Shown here: piece after piece, positions 16,367-25,245 of the stretch
How the letters are laid out: each line of letters begins with the position of its first letter
Position numbering within the stretch: position 1 is the first letter of the stretch
Source of the DNA: Azospira restricta
GTDB taxonomy: Bacteria; Pseudomonadota; Gammaproteobacteria; Burkholderiales; Rhodocyclaceae
Reading direction: 5' to 3'
Assembly: GCF_016858125.1 (NCBI RefSeq)
Contig: NZ_CP064781.1
Location: 3,295,501 to 3,359,500, forward strand
DNA: 64,000 bases
Notes under the pieces: model-generated
Told to the model about the DNA's origin: nothing
Database searches by the model: none
Seen by the model: the letters and a program-made list of their open reading frames with translations, nothing else
Made by a program: the position numbers and the translations under genes

Positions 16367-17310
16367 GGCATCGCTGCCGCCGGCGCGGCCGCCGCGCCCG
16401 CCGGCACTCGGCGTTTCCTGAACACGTAGAAGAGGTTGGGCTCGCTGACCAGATAGAGCGTGCCGGCCTCGTCGAGGGCGACGCCCTCGGCCTGCGGCAC
16501 GCTTTCCTTCAGCCCGTGGTGGCCGCGCGACAGCGACAGCGTGCTGATCGGCCGGCCGCGCGTGTCGAGCTCGACGACCAGCCGCGATTCGTCGGAGAGC
16601 GCCAGCAGGTGGCCGGTGCGCCGGTCGTACTGCAGGCTGGAGACGTCGCGCACGAACAGGCCGCGGTCGCGCTTGGGATCGTCGGCGACGTCGACGGCGA
16701 AGTCCGCCGTCGCCTCCGGGAAGCCGCGGATCTCGTAGATGCGCACCGGCTTCTCCTTGGCGACGAACAGGCGTTGCCCGTCCGGGTCCCAGGCCAGCCC
16801 CTCGAAGCCGAGGTTGCCGCTGCGCCCGATGGCGAGCGACAGGTGGCGACTGGCGGCGGCGTCGAGGCTGCGCGTGGCGTCGTCGACGCGCACCTCGAAC
16901 AGGCGCTGCCGGCGTTCGTCGCTGATCACGTAGGTGCCGCGGCGGATGTATTCGACCGCCTCGGTGTCGCCGAAGCCGGCGAGCGCGATGCGGCGCAGGA
17001 TGGCACCGTCGAGCGAGAGCTCGATCAGCTCGCCGTTCTGGTTGGTGACGGTAAACAGCGTCTTCCGGTCGGGATCGTAGGTCAGCGCCGAGACGTTCTC
17101 GACGCCGGGGATCGGCCGCCCCTCGACGACCACGTCGTAATCCGGCAGCCACAGCGCGCGCGCCTGCCACTCGGCGCCCTGCCGCCATTGCGCGACGGCG
17201 AACCAGCCGCGCTCGAACAGGCGGAAATGCTGGGCGACGGCGCCGGCGGCGGCAAGCGCGGCGACGACGAACGCGGCGGCGAGCAGGCGGAGCGGTGGGC
17301 GGCGGTTCAT
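16348..17310 (-). CDS. SdiA-regulated (YjiK-type) beta-propeller protein
   Basis: A 320-residue protein with an N-terminal membrane anchor or signal (residues 8-27) followed by repeated beta-propeller blades such as NVSALTYDPDRKTLFTVTNQNGELIELSLDG, GDTEAVEYIRRGTYVISDERRQ and AEGVALDEAGTLYLVSEPN. These are features of the SdiA-regulated/YjiK family, predicted to sit in the periplasm; the role is unknown. It lies 46 bases downstream of selD in the same direction and could share its transcript. The 3' end overlaps rpsD tail to tail. Confidence 0.8.
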   Translation of the reverse strand: MNRRPPLRLLAAAFVVAALAAAGAVAQHFRLFERGWFAVAQWRQGAEWQARALWLPDYDVVVEGRPIPGVENVSALTYDPDRKTLFTVTNQNGELIELSLDGAILRRIALAGFGDTEAVEYIRRGTYVISDERRQRLFEVRVDDATRSLDAAASRHLSLAIGRSGNLGFEGLAWDPDGQRLFVAKEKPVRIYEIRGFPEATADFAVDVADDPKRDRGLFVRDVSSLQYDRRTGHLLALSDESRLVVELDTRGRPISTLSLSRGHHGLKESVPQAEGVALDEAGTLYLVSEPNLFYVFRKRRVPAGAAAAPAAAMPYSRTA

Positions 17311-17356
17311 CGGTGCGCGGCGGCAAGCGGCCCGGCATGCCGGGCCGCGGCGATCG

Positions 17357-18418
17357 TCAGCCGACGACGACGCGCGGCAGGCCGTCGATCACCTCGCCGA
17401 TCACCGTCGCGTGGTCGAAGCCCTGCTGCAGGAAGATGGAAAGCACCTCGGTCGCCACCTCCGGCGCGCACGAGACGAGCAGGCCGCCGCTGGTCTGCGG
17501 GTCGGCGAGCAGCAGCCGCTCGACCTCGCCGAGGCGGCCGGCGAGGCCGAGCAGCTGGCCGTAGCTCTGCAGGTTGCGCGTCGAGGCGCCGGTGACGAAG
17601 CCGTCGCGTGCGTAGGCGAGCACGTTCGGCAGCAGCGGCAGCGCGTCGAAGGAGAGCGTCGCCGCCACCTGCGAGGCCTTGCAGATTTCCAGCAGATGGC
17701 CGGCCAGCCCGAAGCCGGTGACGTCGGTCATCGCATGCACGCCCTGCAGGCACGCGAGCGCCGGCCCCGGCGTATTGAGCTGGGTGGTCGAGGCGATCAT
17801 CGCCGCGTAGTCGTGCTCCTTCAGCGCCCCTTTCTTGAACGCCGCGGAATGGATGCCGACGCCGAGCGCCTTGCCGAGGATCAGCTTGTCGCCCGGCTTC
17901 GCGCCGGCGTTGCGCTTGACCTGGTCGGGGCGCACCAGGCCGATCGCGACCAGGCCGTAGATCGGCTCCGGCGAATCGATGGTGTGGCCGCCGGCGATCG
18001 GGATGCGCGCCTGGGCGCAGATCGACTCGCCGCCTTCGAGGATGCGCCGGATGGTCGCCGTGTCGAGCTGGTTCACCGGCATGCCGACGATCGCCAGCGC
18101 GAACAGCGGCGTGCCGCCCATCGCGTAGATGTCGGAGATGGCATTGGTGGCGGCGATCTGGCCGAAGTGGAACGGGTCGTCGACCACCGGCATGAAGAAG
18201 TCGGTGGTGGCGACGATTGCCTGCGCGTCGTTGAGCTGCCAGACCGCGGCGTCGTCGGCGGTCTCGATGCCGACCAGCAGCTGCGGCGGCAGCGTGCCCG
18301 GTGCCGCCTTGGCGAGGATCTGCTCGAGCACGCCGGGGGCGATCTTGCAGCCGCAGCCGCCGCCGTGGGCGAGCTGGGTCAGGCGGACGGGGGCGGGGGA
18401 AGCCGTGGGGTCGGACAT
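17357..18418 (-). CDS. selD: Selenide, water dikinase SelD
   Basis: SelD makes selenophosphate from selenide and ATP for selenocysteine and for 2-selenouridine in tRNA. The 353-residue protein has the catalytic HGGGCGCK with Cys22 and Lys25 in the position where some SelD carry selenocysteine; here the codon is an ordinary Cys. ATP-site motifs DDAAV, ATTDFFMPVVDDPF, NAISDIYAMGG and AGGHTID are intact. No selA, selB, selU or tRNA-Sec gene is visible in the window. There is no clear ribosome site before the ATG. Confidence 0.95.
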   Translation of the reverse strand: MSDPTASPAPVRLTQLAHGGGCGCKIAPGVLEQILAKAAPGTLPPQLLVGIETADDAAVWQLNDAQAIVATTDFFMPVVDDPFHFGQIAATNAISDIYAMGGTPLFALAIVGMPVNQLDTATIRRILEGGESICAQARIPIAGGHTIDSPEPIYGLVAIGLVRPDQVKRNAGAKPGDKLILGKALGVGIHSAAFKKGALKEHDYAAMIASTTQLNTPGPALACLQGVHAMTDVTGFGLAGHLLEICKASQVAATLSFDALPLLPNVLAYARDGFVTGASTRNLQSYGQLLGLAGRLGEVERLLLADPQTSGGLLVSCAPEVATEVLSIFLQQGFDHATVIGEVIDGLPRVVVG

Positions 18419-18468
18419 GGTCGTGACAGCGAAAGGAAAAGCCGTGATGGTAGCAGAGGGCGGCGCCG

Positions 18469-18580
18469 GCTCAGGCGCCCCCGCGGCGACTTCTTCGTAA
18501 TGCGCTGGCGCGCATTAGCATTACTCAGCCGCACCCCAAGGGCACTTCTTCTCAATGCGCTGGCGCGCATTACTCAGGCG
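18469..18580 (+). repeat. 48-bp hairpin repeat array, locus 2
   Basis: Two tandem units lie between selD and copZ. Each has an ACTTCTTC segment and a stem of AATGCGC paired with GCGCATT around a TGGC loop (18498-18517 and 18554-18571). Units are bounded by CTCAGGCG or CTCAGCCG. The last unit runs into copZ: its CTCAGGC gives the copZ codons GCC and TGA. It is the same family as the arrays at 4901-4980 and 31238-31414. Confidence 0.8.
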
Positions 18581-18780
18581 GCGTCGAAGCCGGCGTCCTC
18601 GATCGCTGCGCGCAGCTCGACGATCGAGACCTGCGCCGGATCGAAACGCACGCGCGCCTCGCCGGCATCGAGCGAGACCGCGACGTCGGCGACGCCCGGC
18701 AGCGCCTGCAGCGCGCCGCCGACGCCCTTGACGCAGCCCTGGCAGCTCATGCCGCCGACCTTGATGACGATTTCTTCCAT
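18574..18780 (-). CDS. copZ: CopZ-like copper chaperone (heavy-metal-associated domain)
   Basis: A 68-residue single HMA domain with the metal-binding MSCQGC motif (Cys13 and Cys16) and the beta-alpha-beta-beta-alpha-beta order ending in AIEDAGFDAA. Proteins of this size carry Cu(I) in the cytoplasm to P-type ATPases. A GAGAGGAAA site precedes the ATG. It is the last gene of a minus-strand block with the copper ATPase at 22084-24498, separated from it by a c-di-GMP protein. The final Ala and stop codons lie within a hairpin repeat. Confidence 0.88.
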   Translation of the reverse strand: MEEIVIKVGGMSCQGCVKGVGGALQALPGVADVAVSLDAGEARVRFDPAQVSIVELRAAIEDAGFDAA

Positions 18781-18813
18781 GGCTTTCCTCTCGCGAAAAC
18801 GGGCCGCGGGCGC

Positions 18814-21800
18814 TCAGCGGGCGGCGACGAACGGCTGCCGCGCCAGCAGCCCGACGAAATCGCCGGCCGGCACCGGCCTGCTGAAATGATACCCCTGCAC
18901 CGCGTGGCAGCCCTGGCGGCGCAGCATGTCGAGCTGCTCGGCGGTCTCCACGCCCTCGGCGATGACCTGCAGGCGCAGGCTCTGCCCCATCGAGATGACG
19001 GTACTGGCGATCGCCCAGTCGTCGGCGTCGGTGACGATGTCGCGGACGAAGCTCCGGTCGATCTTCAGCTTGTCGATCGGGAAGCGCTTCAGGTACGAGA
19101 GGCTGGAGTAGCCGGTGCCGAAGTCGTCGATGGCCAGCTGCACGCCCATCACCGACAGCTTCCTGAGCGCCTGCACGGTGGCCTCGGCGTCCTCCATGAC
19201 GATGCTCTCGGTCAGTTCCAGCTCGAGGTGCTCGGCCGGCAGCCCGGTCAGCTGCAGCACGCCGGCGACCGCCTCGTCGAAGCGCTGCTGGCGGAACTGC
19301 GCCGACGAGATGTTCACCGCGACGCTGATCGGCGGCAACCCGGCGGCGCGCCACTCGGCGGCCTGCCGGCAGGCCTCCTTGAGCACCCAGGCGCCGATCG
19401 GGACGATCAGTCCGGACGCCTCGGCGATCGGCACGAAGCGGCCGGGCGAAACCATGCCCAGCTGCGGGTGCTGCCAGCGGATCAGCGCTTCGGCGCCGAT
19501 GATGCGGCCACTGGCGAGGTCGACCTGCGGCTGGTAGTGCAGCACCAGCTCGCGCCGCTCGAGCGCGACGCGCAGGCTGTTCTCCAGCATCAGCCGCTCG
19601 AAGGCCGCCTCGTTCATCTCGCGGGCGAAGAACTGGTAGGCGTTGCGGCCGCTCTCCTTGGCCCGGTACATCGCCGTGTCGGCATGCTTCAGCAGCGTCT
19701 CGAAATCGTCGCCGTCCTGCGGGAAGAGGCTGATGCCGACCGACGGCGTCACCGTCAGCTGGTGGCCGTCGGTCTGGAACGACTGCGACACCGCCTTCAG
19801 GATCTTGCGCGCGACGCCGGCGGTGCCCTCGATGCTCGTTTCCGAGCAGACGACGACGAACTCGTCGCCGCCCAGCCGCGCCACCGTATCGGTCTTGCGC
19901 ACGCACTCGCTCATCCGCTGCGCCACGGCGCACAGCAGCTGGTCGCCGGTGAAGTGGCCGAGCGAGTCGTTGATCGTCTTGAAGTGGTCGAGGTCGATGA
20001 ACAGCAGCGCCGCCAGCGTGCCCTCGCGCCGCGTCTGCGCCAGCACCTGGTCGACGCGGTCCTGCAGCAGCGTGCGGTTGGGCAGCCGGGTCAGCGGGTC
20101 GTAGTAGGCGAGCTGGCGGATGCGCGCTTCCGCCGCGTGCCGCTCGGAGATGTCCGACGAGATGCCGATGTAGTTGATGACCTTGCCTTCGCTGTCGCGG
20201 TAGGCGCTGATCGTCAGCCAGGCCGGGAACACCTCGCCGTTCTTGCGCCGGTTCCACAGCTCGCCCTGCCAGACGCCGTCGCGCTCGATCGCCGCCCACA
20301 TCGCGGCGTAGAACTCGGGCGGCTGGCGGCCGGAGCTGAGGAAGCCCGGCGTCTGGCCGACCGCCTCCTCGCGGCTGAAGCCGGTGACGCGGGTGAAGGC
20401 CGGGTTGACGGTGATGATGCGGCGCTCGGCATCGGTGATCAGGATCACCTCCTCGCCGACGTCGAACACCCGCTGCGCCAGGCGCAGCCCCTCCTCGGCG
20501 CGGCGCCGCGCCGAGATGTCGCGGAAGATCGCCTGCAGCTGCTTGCGGCCGCCGTTCTCGACGACGCTGGTGCTGACCTCGACCGGCACGTCCTCGCCGT
20601 CGGCGTTGCGGATGCGCATCTCCTCCGGCGCCTCGCCGCCGGCGGTGATGTGCCGGCGCAGCTCGACCTCGTGGCGGGCGCGCCGGTCGGGCGGGAAGAT
20701 GTCCGCCGACGGCAGCCGCAGCAGCTGCTCGCGCGGGCGGCGGAACAGGATTTCGGCGGCGACGTTGGCCTCGACGATGGTGCCGGCCGCGCCGTCGATG
20801 ACGATGATCGCGTCCTGCGCCGACTCGAACAGCGCACGGTAGCGGTTGCGCGACTCGACGATCTGGTCCTCGACCAGGCGCTGCGCGGTCAGGTCGAAGA
20901 CGGTGCCGACCGAGGCCGGCTCGCCGCTGAAGGTCGCCGGCACGCCCATGATCGCCATCGGGAAGCGGCTGCCGTCCTTGCGCACGCCGGTCAGCTCGTA
21001 GGGGAAGCCGGGCTCGCCGGCGGCGCGCCGGCGCATCTGCTCGCGCAGCCAGTCGTGCTGCTCGGGCGCGACGACGTCGAGCGGCCCCATCGCCAGCAGC
21101 TCCTCCTCGCTGTAGCCGAAGTAGTTGGCCAGCCGCGGATTCACGTAGACGAAGCGCGCGTCCTGCAGCATGAAGATGCCGACCTGCGCCGCGCGCATGA
21201 TGCCGCTGTACTTGGCCTCGCTCTCGCGCAGCGCCCGCTCCTGCGCGACGCGCTGCGAGATGTCGCGCTGCATGCCGAAGACGCCGAGTGCGCGGCCGTC
21301 GCCGTCGAGGTCGGCGAGCAGCTGCATCTCGACCCACGCCGGCGCCTCGGCGCGCGGCGCAAACTCGAGGACGGCGACGCGGTGCTTCGCCGCCAGGCAG
21401 TCGGCCAGCGCCTGCCGCCAGGCCGCGGCGTCGCGCACCGGCAGCGCGTCCGGGCCGGCGCCGGCGAGCGCCGCCGCGGTCGTCCCGCACTGCGCGGCGA
21501 AGGTATCGCTGACGCGCGAAAAGCGCAGGCCGTCGAGCCAGGCGGCGGCGCCCTGCGCCGGCAGCGGCGCGGCGAAGCGCAGCACGAAGCAGCCGTCGAG
21601 CGACTGCGCGAAGAAGTCGGCGAGCAGGTGCGCGCTTTCCTGCAGCGAGGCCTCGGTGCGCTTGTGCTCGCTGACGTCGGTGGCGATGCCGAAGACCGCG
21701 GTCGCCCGCCCGTCGGCGTCGGCGGTGACCGTGCACGCATCGCTGAACCAGGCGAGCCGGCCGTCGGGCAGCTGCAGCCGGTAGTCGACCCGCGTCCGCG

Positions 21801-22083
21801 TCTGCCGCCCCGGCGCCGCCGCGGCGAGCGCCTGGAAATGCGCGCTGACGCGCGCGTAGTCGGCGGCCGGCATGCGCTCGCGGAGCACCGCCAGGCCGCG
21901 CCGGCGCAGCTCGGCGAGCGGCGCGCCGAGCGCGCGCTCGCCGCTGGCGCTGACGTAGTCGTAGGCGTCGCCGGCGAGATCGGCGCGATAGACGATCGGC
22001 TCGGCGCAATCGAGGATCTCGCGCAGCAGCGCGCCGTCGTCCGCCGCCGGCGTCACGTCCTGCGCCTGACCGGGTGTGTTCAT
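18814..22083 (-). CDS. Multi-PAS GGDEF/EAL protein
   Basis: A 1089-residue, apparently soluble c-di-GMP protein. About five PAS-type sensor domains occupy residues 15-650, including KYSGIMRAAQVGIFMLQ, RYRALFESAQDAIIVID and RVFDVGEEVILITDAERR. They are followed by a diguanylate cyclase domain with intact GGDEF near residue 733 and an RxxD inhibitory site five residues before it, and a phosphodiesterase domain with GAEALIRWQHP near 864, ELTESIVMED, DDFGTGYSSLSYL and EGVETAEQL. Both domains look catalytically complete. Its ATG follows the stop of the copper ATPase with no gap, and copZ follows after 33 bases. The operon position suggests a link between copper or redox state and c-di-GMP. Confidence 0.9.
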   Translation of the reverse strand: MNTPGQAQDVTPAADDGALLREILDCAEPIVYRADLAGDAYDYVSASGERALGAPLAELRRRGLAVLRERMPAADYARVSAHFQALAAAAPGRQTRTRVDYRLQLPDGRLAWFSDACTVTADADGRATAVFGIATDVSEHKRTEASLQESAHLLADFFAQSLDGCFVLRFAAPLPAQGAAAWLDGLRFSRVSDTFAAQCGTTAAALAGAGPDALPVRDAAAWRQALADCLAAKHRVAVLEFAPRAEAPAWVEMQLLADLDGDGRALGVFGMQRDISQRVAQERALRESEAKYSGIMRAAQVGIFMLQDARFVYVNPRLANYFGYSEEELLAMGPLDVVAPEQHDWLREQMRRRAAGEPGFPYELTGVRKDGSRFPMAIMGVPATFSGEPASVGTVFDLTAQRLVEDQIVESRNRYRALFESAQDAIIVIDGAAGTIVEANVAAEILFRRPREQLLRLPSADIFPPDRRARHEVELRRHITAGGEAPEEMRIRNADGEDVPVEVSTSVVENGGRKQLQAIFRDISARRRAEEGLRLAQRVFDVGEEVILITDAERRIITVNPAFTRVTGFSREEAVGQTPGFLSSGRQPPEFYAAMWAAIERDGVWQGELWNRRKNGEVFPAWLTISAYRDSEGKVINYIGISSDISERHAAEARIRQLAYYDPLTRLPNRTLLQDRVDQVLAQTRREGTLAALLFIDLDHFKTINDSLGHFTGDQLLCAVAQRMSECVRKTDTVARLGGDEFVVVCSETSIEGTAGVARKILKAVSQSFQTDGHQLTVTPSVGISLFPQDGDDFETLLKHADTAMYRAKESGRNAYQFFAREMNEAAFERLMLENSLRVALERRELVLHYQPQVDLASGRIIGAEALIRWQHPQLGMVSPGRFVPIAEASGLIVPIGAWVLKEACRQAAEWRAAGLPPISVAVNISSAQFRQQRFDEAVAGVLQLTGLPAEHLELELTESIVMEDAEATVQALRKLSVMGVQLAIDDFGTGYSSLSYLKRFPIDKLKIDRSFVRDIVTDADDWAIASTVISMGQSLRLQVIAEGVETAEQLDMLRRQGCHAVQGYHFSRPVPAGDFVGLLARQPFVAAR

Positions 22084-24498
22084 CTACGCCTTCCTCCCGT
22101 GCGCCCGCGGCCGCCAGCGCCGCAGCAGCAGCGAGTTGGAGACGACCGAGACCGAACTCAGCGCCATCGCCGCGCCGGCGACGACCGGGTTGAGCAGGCC
22201 GAGGGCGGCGAGCGGGATGCCGATGACGTTGTAGAGGAAGGCGAAGAACAGGTTCTGCCGGATCTTGCCGAGCGTCGCCCGCGACAGGCGGATGGCGTCG
22301 GCGACGCCCTTCAGGTCGCTGCCGATCAGCGTCAGGTCGGCGGCCTCGATCGCCGCGTCGGAGCCGGCGCCGAGGGCGAAGCCGATGTCGGCGGCGGCCA
22401 GTGCCGGCGCGTCGTTGATGCCGTCGCCGACCATCGCCACCGCGCGCCCGCTGCCCTTCAGCGCGTTCACCGCGGCGGCCTTGTCGCCGGGCAGGATGCC
22501 GGCGCGGAAGTCGGCGATGCCGGCGGCGCGCGCCACCGCGGCGGCGGTCGCCGCGTTGTCGCCGGTGAGCATCACCACCGCCAACCCCATCGCCTGCAGC
22601 TCCGCCACCGCTGCGACCGCTCCCGGCCGCAGCGGGTCGGCGATCGCCAAGAGCGCCAGCAGGCGGCCGCCTTCGGCGAGCGCGACGACGGTCTTGCCCT
22701 CGTCCTGCAGCCGGCGCACGTCGTCGCCGGCAGCGCCCGCCGCCGCCCAGTCGGCGGCGCCGAGGGAAAGCGCGCGACCGTCGACAACGCCCGTCACGCC
22801 CTGGCCGGGGATCGCCCGGAAATCGGCGACCGCGGGCACGGCGACGCCGGCCGCCGCGGCGCGTGCCAGCACGGCGCGCGCCAGCGGGTGCTCGGAGCCC
22901 TGCTCGAGCGCGGCGGCGAGCCGCAGCGCCTCGCCGGCGGCGATGCCGACGGCGACCACGTCGGTCACCTCGGGCTCGCCGCGCGTCAGCGTGCCGGTCT
23001 TGTCGACGGCGACGACGCCGACGCGCTCGGCGCGCTCCAGCGCCTCGGCGTTCTTTACCAGGATGCCGGCCGCGGCACCGCGGCCGGTGCCGACCATGAT
23101 CGCCGTCGGCGTCGCCAGCCCGAGCGCGCACGGGCAGGCGATGACCAGCACGGCGACGGCACTGGTCAGCGCCTCGGCAGGATCGCCGGCGAGCCACCAG
23201 CCGGCGAAGGTGACGAGCGCGACGAAACAGACCGCCGGCACGAAGACCGCCGAAATGCGGTCGGCGAGCTTCTGCACCGGCGCCTTCGAGCCCTGCGCCT
23301 CGGCCACCAGGCGGATGATGCCGGCCAGCAGCGTATGCTCGCCGACGCCGGTGGCGCGGCAGCGCAGCTGGCCGAGTTCGTTCCGCGTCGCGGCGAAGAC
23401 GCGGTCGCCGGCGGCCTTCGCCACCGGCATGCTCTCGCCGGTCAGCATCGCCTCGTTGACGCTCGAGGCGCCGGCGAGCACCTCGCCGTCGACCGGCACG
23501 CTCTCGCCCGGGCGGACGATGAAGACGTCGCCGGGCAGCAGCGCATCGGCGGCGACCTCGAGCAGCTGCCCGTCGCGCTCGATGCGCGCGCTGCGCGGAC
23601 GCAGCCGGATCAGCGCCTCGATCGCCGCGGTGGTGCCGGCCTTGGCGCGTGCCTCGAGCAGCTTGCCCATCAGCACCAGCGTGATCACCGCCGCCGAGGC
23701 CTCGAAATAGACGTGGCGATGGTCGAGGCCGAGCACCGTCACCACCGCCGAGAAGCCCCAGGCCATCGTCGTGCCGAGCGCGACCAGCACGTCCATGTTG
23801 GCGCCGCTCCAGCCGCCGCCGCGCAGCGCCTTCCAGCCGCCCTCGTAGAAGCGGCGGCCGATCCACAACTGCACCGGCGTCGCCAGCGCGAGCTGCAGCC
23901 AGCGCGGCAGCGGCTCGGCGCCATGCCCGCCGTCGGCGCCGAACATCCACAGCATCTGCGCCAGCAGCGGCAGCGTCAGCGCCGCGGCGATCCAGAAGCG
24001 GGCGAGCTCGGCGCGCCAGGCCGCGGCGCGGCGCGCCTGTTCCTCCTCGCGCGAACGGTCGTCGGCGACGCGGGCGCCGAAGCCGGCCTTCCCGATCGCG
24101 GCGATCAGGTCGGCCGGCATCGCGCGGCCGGGCACGTAGCGCACGCGCGCACGCTCGGCGGCGAGGTTGACGCTGGCCTCGACGCCGTCCAGCCGGCGCA
24201 GCACCTTCTCGATGCGCGCCGCGCAGGCGGCGCAGGTCATGCCGCCGATCGCCAGCTCGACGGTCTGCGGCGGCACGCTGAAGCCGGCCTTCTCGATCGC
24301 GGCGACCACTGCCGCCGGCGTCGTCGCCGCGTCGGCGAGGCGCACGCGCGCCTGCTCGGCGGCGAGGTTCACGCTGGCGTCGACACCGGGCAGCCGGTTG
24401 AGCACCTTCTCGATGCGCGTCGCGCAGGCGGCGCAGGTCATGCCGCCGATCGGCAGGTCGAACTGGCGGGAGAGGTCGCGGGGCACGGAGGCGCTCAT
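22084..24498 (-). CDS. copA: Copper-translocating P1B-type ATPase (CopA/CcoI-type)
   Basis: An 804-residue inner-membrane pump that exports Cu(I) from the cytoplasm, either for detoxification (CopA) or cytochrome oxidase assembly (CcoI/FixI). Two N-terminal HMA domains carry MTCAAC with Cys22/25 and Cys89/92. Then come eight expected membrane helices, the TGES actuator motif (LTGESMP), the metal-site CPC at 455-457, the phosphorylated DKTGT at Asp499, SEHPLA, MLTGDN and [12 protein letters not shown]. The start at 24498 overlaps the stop of the TauE/SafE-like gene; upstream in-frame sequence is that gene's other frame. Coupling to a TauE/SafE-like protein is usual near cbb3 oxidase assembly genes, but no cco genes are present here. 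Confidence 0.93.
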   Translation of the reverse strand: MSASVPRDLSRQFDLPIGGMTCAACATRIEKVLNRLPGVDASVNLAAEQARVRLADAATTPAAVVAAIEKAGFSVPPQTVELAIGGMTCAACAARIEKVLRRLDGVEASVNLAAERARVRYVPGRAMPADLIAAIGKAGFGARVADDRSREEEQARRAAAWRAELARFWIAAALTLPLLAQMLWMFGADGGHGAEPLPRWLQLALATPVQLWIGRRFYEGGWKALRGGGWSGANMDVLVALGTTMAWGFSAVVTVLGLDHRHVYFEASAAVITLVLMGKLLEARAKAGTTAAIEALIRLRPRSARIERDGQLLEVAADALLPGDVFIVRPGESVPVDGEVLAGASSVNEAMLTGESMPVAKAAGDRVFAATRNELGQLRCRATGVGEHTLLAGIIRLVAEAQGSKAPVQKLADRISAVFVPAVCFVALVTFAGWWLAGDPAEALTSAVAVLVIACPCALGLATPTAIMVGTGRGAAAGILVKNAEALERAERVGVVAVDKTGTLTRGEPEVTDVVAVGIAAGEALRLAAALEQGSEHPLARAVLARAAAAGVAVPAVADFRAIPGQGVTGVVDGRALSLGAADWAAAGAAGDDVRRLQDEGKTVVALAEGGRLLALLAIADPLRPGAVAAVAELQAMGLAVVMLTGDNAATAAAVARAAGIADFRAGILPGDKAAAVNALKGSGRAVAMVGDGINDAPALAAADIGFALGAGSDAAIEAADLTLIGSDLKGVADAIRLSRATLGKIRQNLFFAFLYNVIGIPLAALGLLNPVVAGAAMALSSVSVVSNSLLLRRWRPRAHGRKA

Positions 24499-25160
24499 GC
24501 GGCCGCCAGCCGCCAGACGCCGAACAGCCCCCAGACGCCGAAGCCGGCGACCGTCGCGCCGGCGACGCCGCGCAGCCACGGCTGCTGCACGAAGGCGCGC
24601 AGCCGCGCGAGCAGCAGCCCGGCGAGCAGCAGGTTGGGCAGCGTGCCGGCGCCGAAGGCCAGCATCAAGAGCGCCCCCCGCGCCGGCGAGCCGGCGGTGA
24701 GCGCGGTCGCCAGCGCGCTATAGACCAGGCCGCAGGGCAGCCAGCCCCACAGCAGGCCGAGCGGGAAGGCGCGCGCCGGGGTGTCGGCCGGCAGGAAGCG
24801 CCGCGTCAGCGGCTGGATGCGCCGCCACAGCCGCTGGCCGAGGCGTTCGGTGAAGGCCAGCGCGCGCGTGACGCCGATCAGGTAGAGGCCGAGCGCGATC
24901 AGCATCAGGCTGGCCGCAGCATGCAGCGCAAGGCGCACGGGCAGCTGGCCGGACAGCGCCAGCGCGCCGCCGACGGCGCCAACCAGCGCGCCGGCGAAGC
25001 CGTATGAGAGGATGCGGCCGAGGTTGTAGGCGAGGTGCAGCGACAGCCGCGACGGGCCACCCAGCGACAGCGCGCCGACGATGCCGCCGCACATGCCGAC
25101 GCAGTGCGTGCCGCCGAGCAGGCCGACGAGGAACAGCGCGAGATAACCGGAATCGGGCAT
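24495..25160 (-). CDS. Sulfite exporter TauE/SafE-family membrane protein
   Basis: A 221-residue polytopic inner-membrane protein starting [26 protein letters not shown]. The [11 protein letters not shown] motif and a second [15 protein letters not shown] give the two paired-Cys helices of the DsbD/UreH-like branch of this family, commonly encoded beside cytochrome oxidase copper-assembly ATPases. It is upstream of and overlaps the copper ATPase gene by four bases. The region before its ATG lacks a ribosome site and contains a long perfect inverted repeat that could influence its expression. Confidence 0.85.
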   Translation of the reverse strand: MPDSGYLALFLVGLLGGTHCVGMCGGIVGALSLGGPSRLSLHLAYNLGRILSYGFAGALVGAVGGALALSGQLPVRLALHAAASLMLIALGLYLIGVTRALAFTERLGQRLWRRIQPLTRRFLPADTPARAFPLGLLWGWLPCGLVYSALATALTAGSPARGALLMLAFGAGTLPNLLLAGLLLARLRAFVQQPWLRGVAGATVAGFGVWGLFGVWRLAAA

Positions 25161-25168
25161 TAAGAGGA

Positions 25169-25234
25169 GCTGGGGACCAGGGGCTAGAGGCTAGCAATAA
25201 ACCTGCGTATTTTACTCTAGCCCCTGGTCCCCAG
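25169..25234. repeat. Perfect 21-bp inverted repeat between hemN and the TauE/SafE-like gene
   Basis: Arms at 25169-25189 and 25214-25234 are exact reverse complements around a 24-base AT-rich loop. The arms contain overlapping CTAG tetramers and GGGGACCAG. It follows the hemN stop and precedes the next gene's start by nine bases on the same strand. It may act as a bidirectional hairpin, but there is no T-run after it. Confidence 0.75.
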
Positions 25235-25245
25235 CCCCCCGCCCC

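Noticed and set aside
17357-18418. Selenocysteine codon in SelD
   Set aside because: The catalytic position is an ordinary Cys codon and there is no in-frame TGA.
18886-24723. Very long plus-strand open frame (over 1900 codons)
   Set aside because: It is antisense to the GGDEF/EAL protein and the copper ATPase and has Arg/Ala/Gly-rich shadow composition of high-GC DNA.
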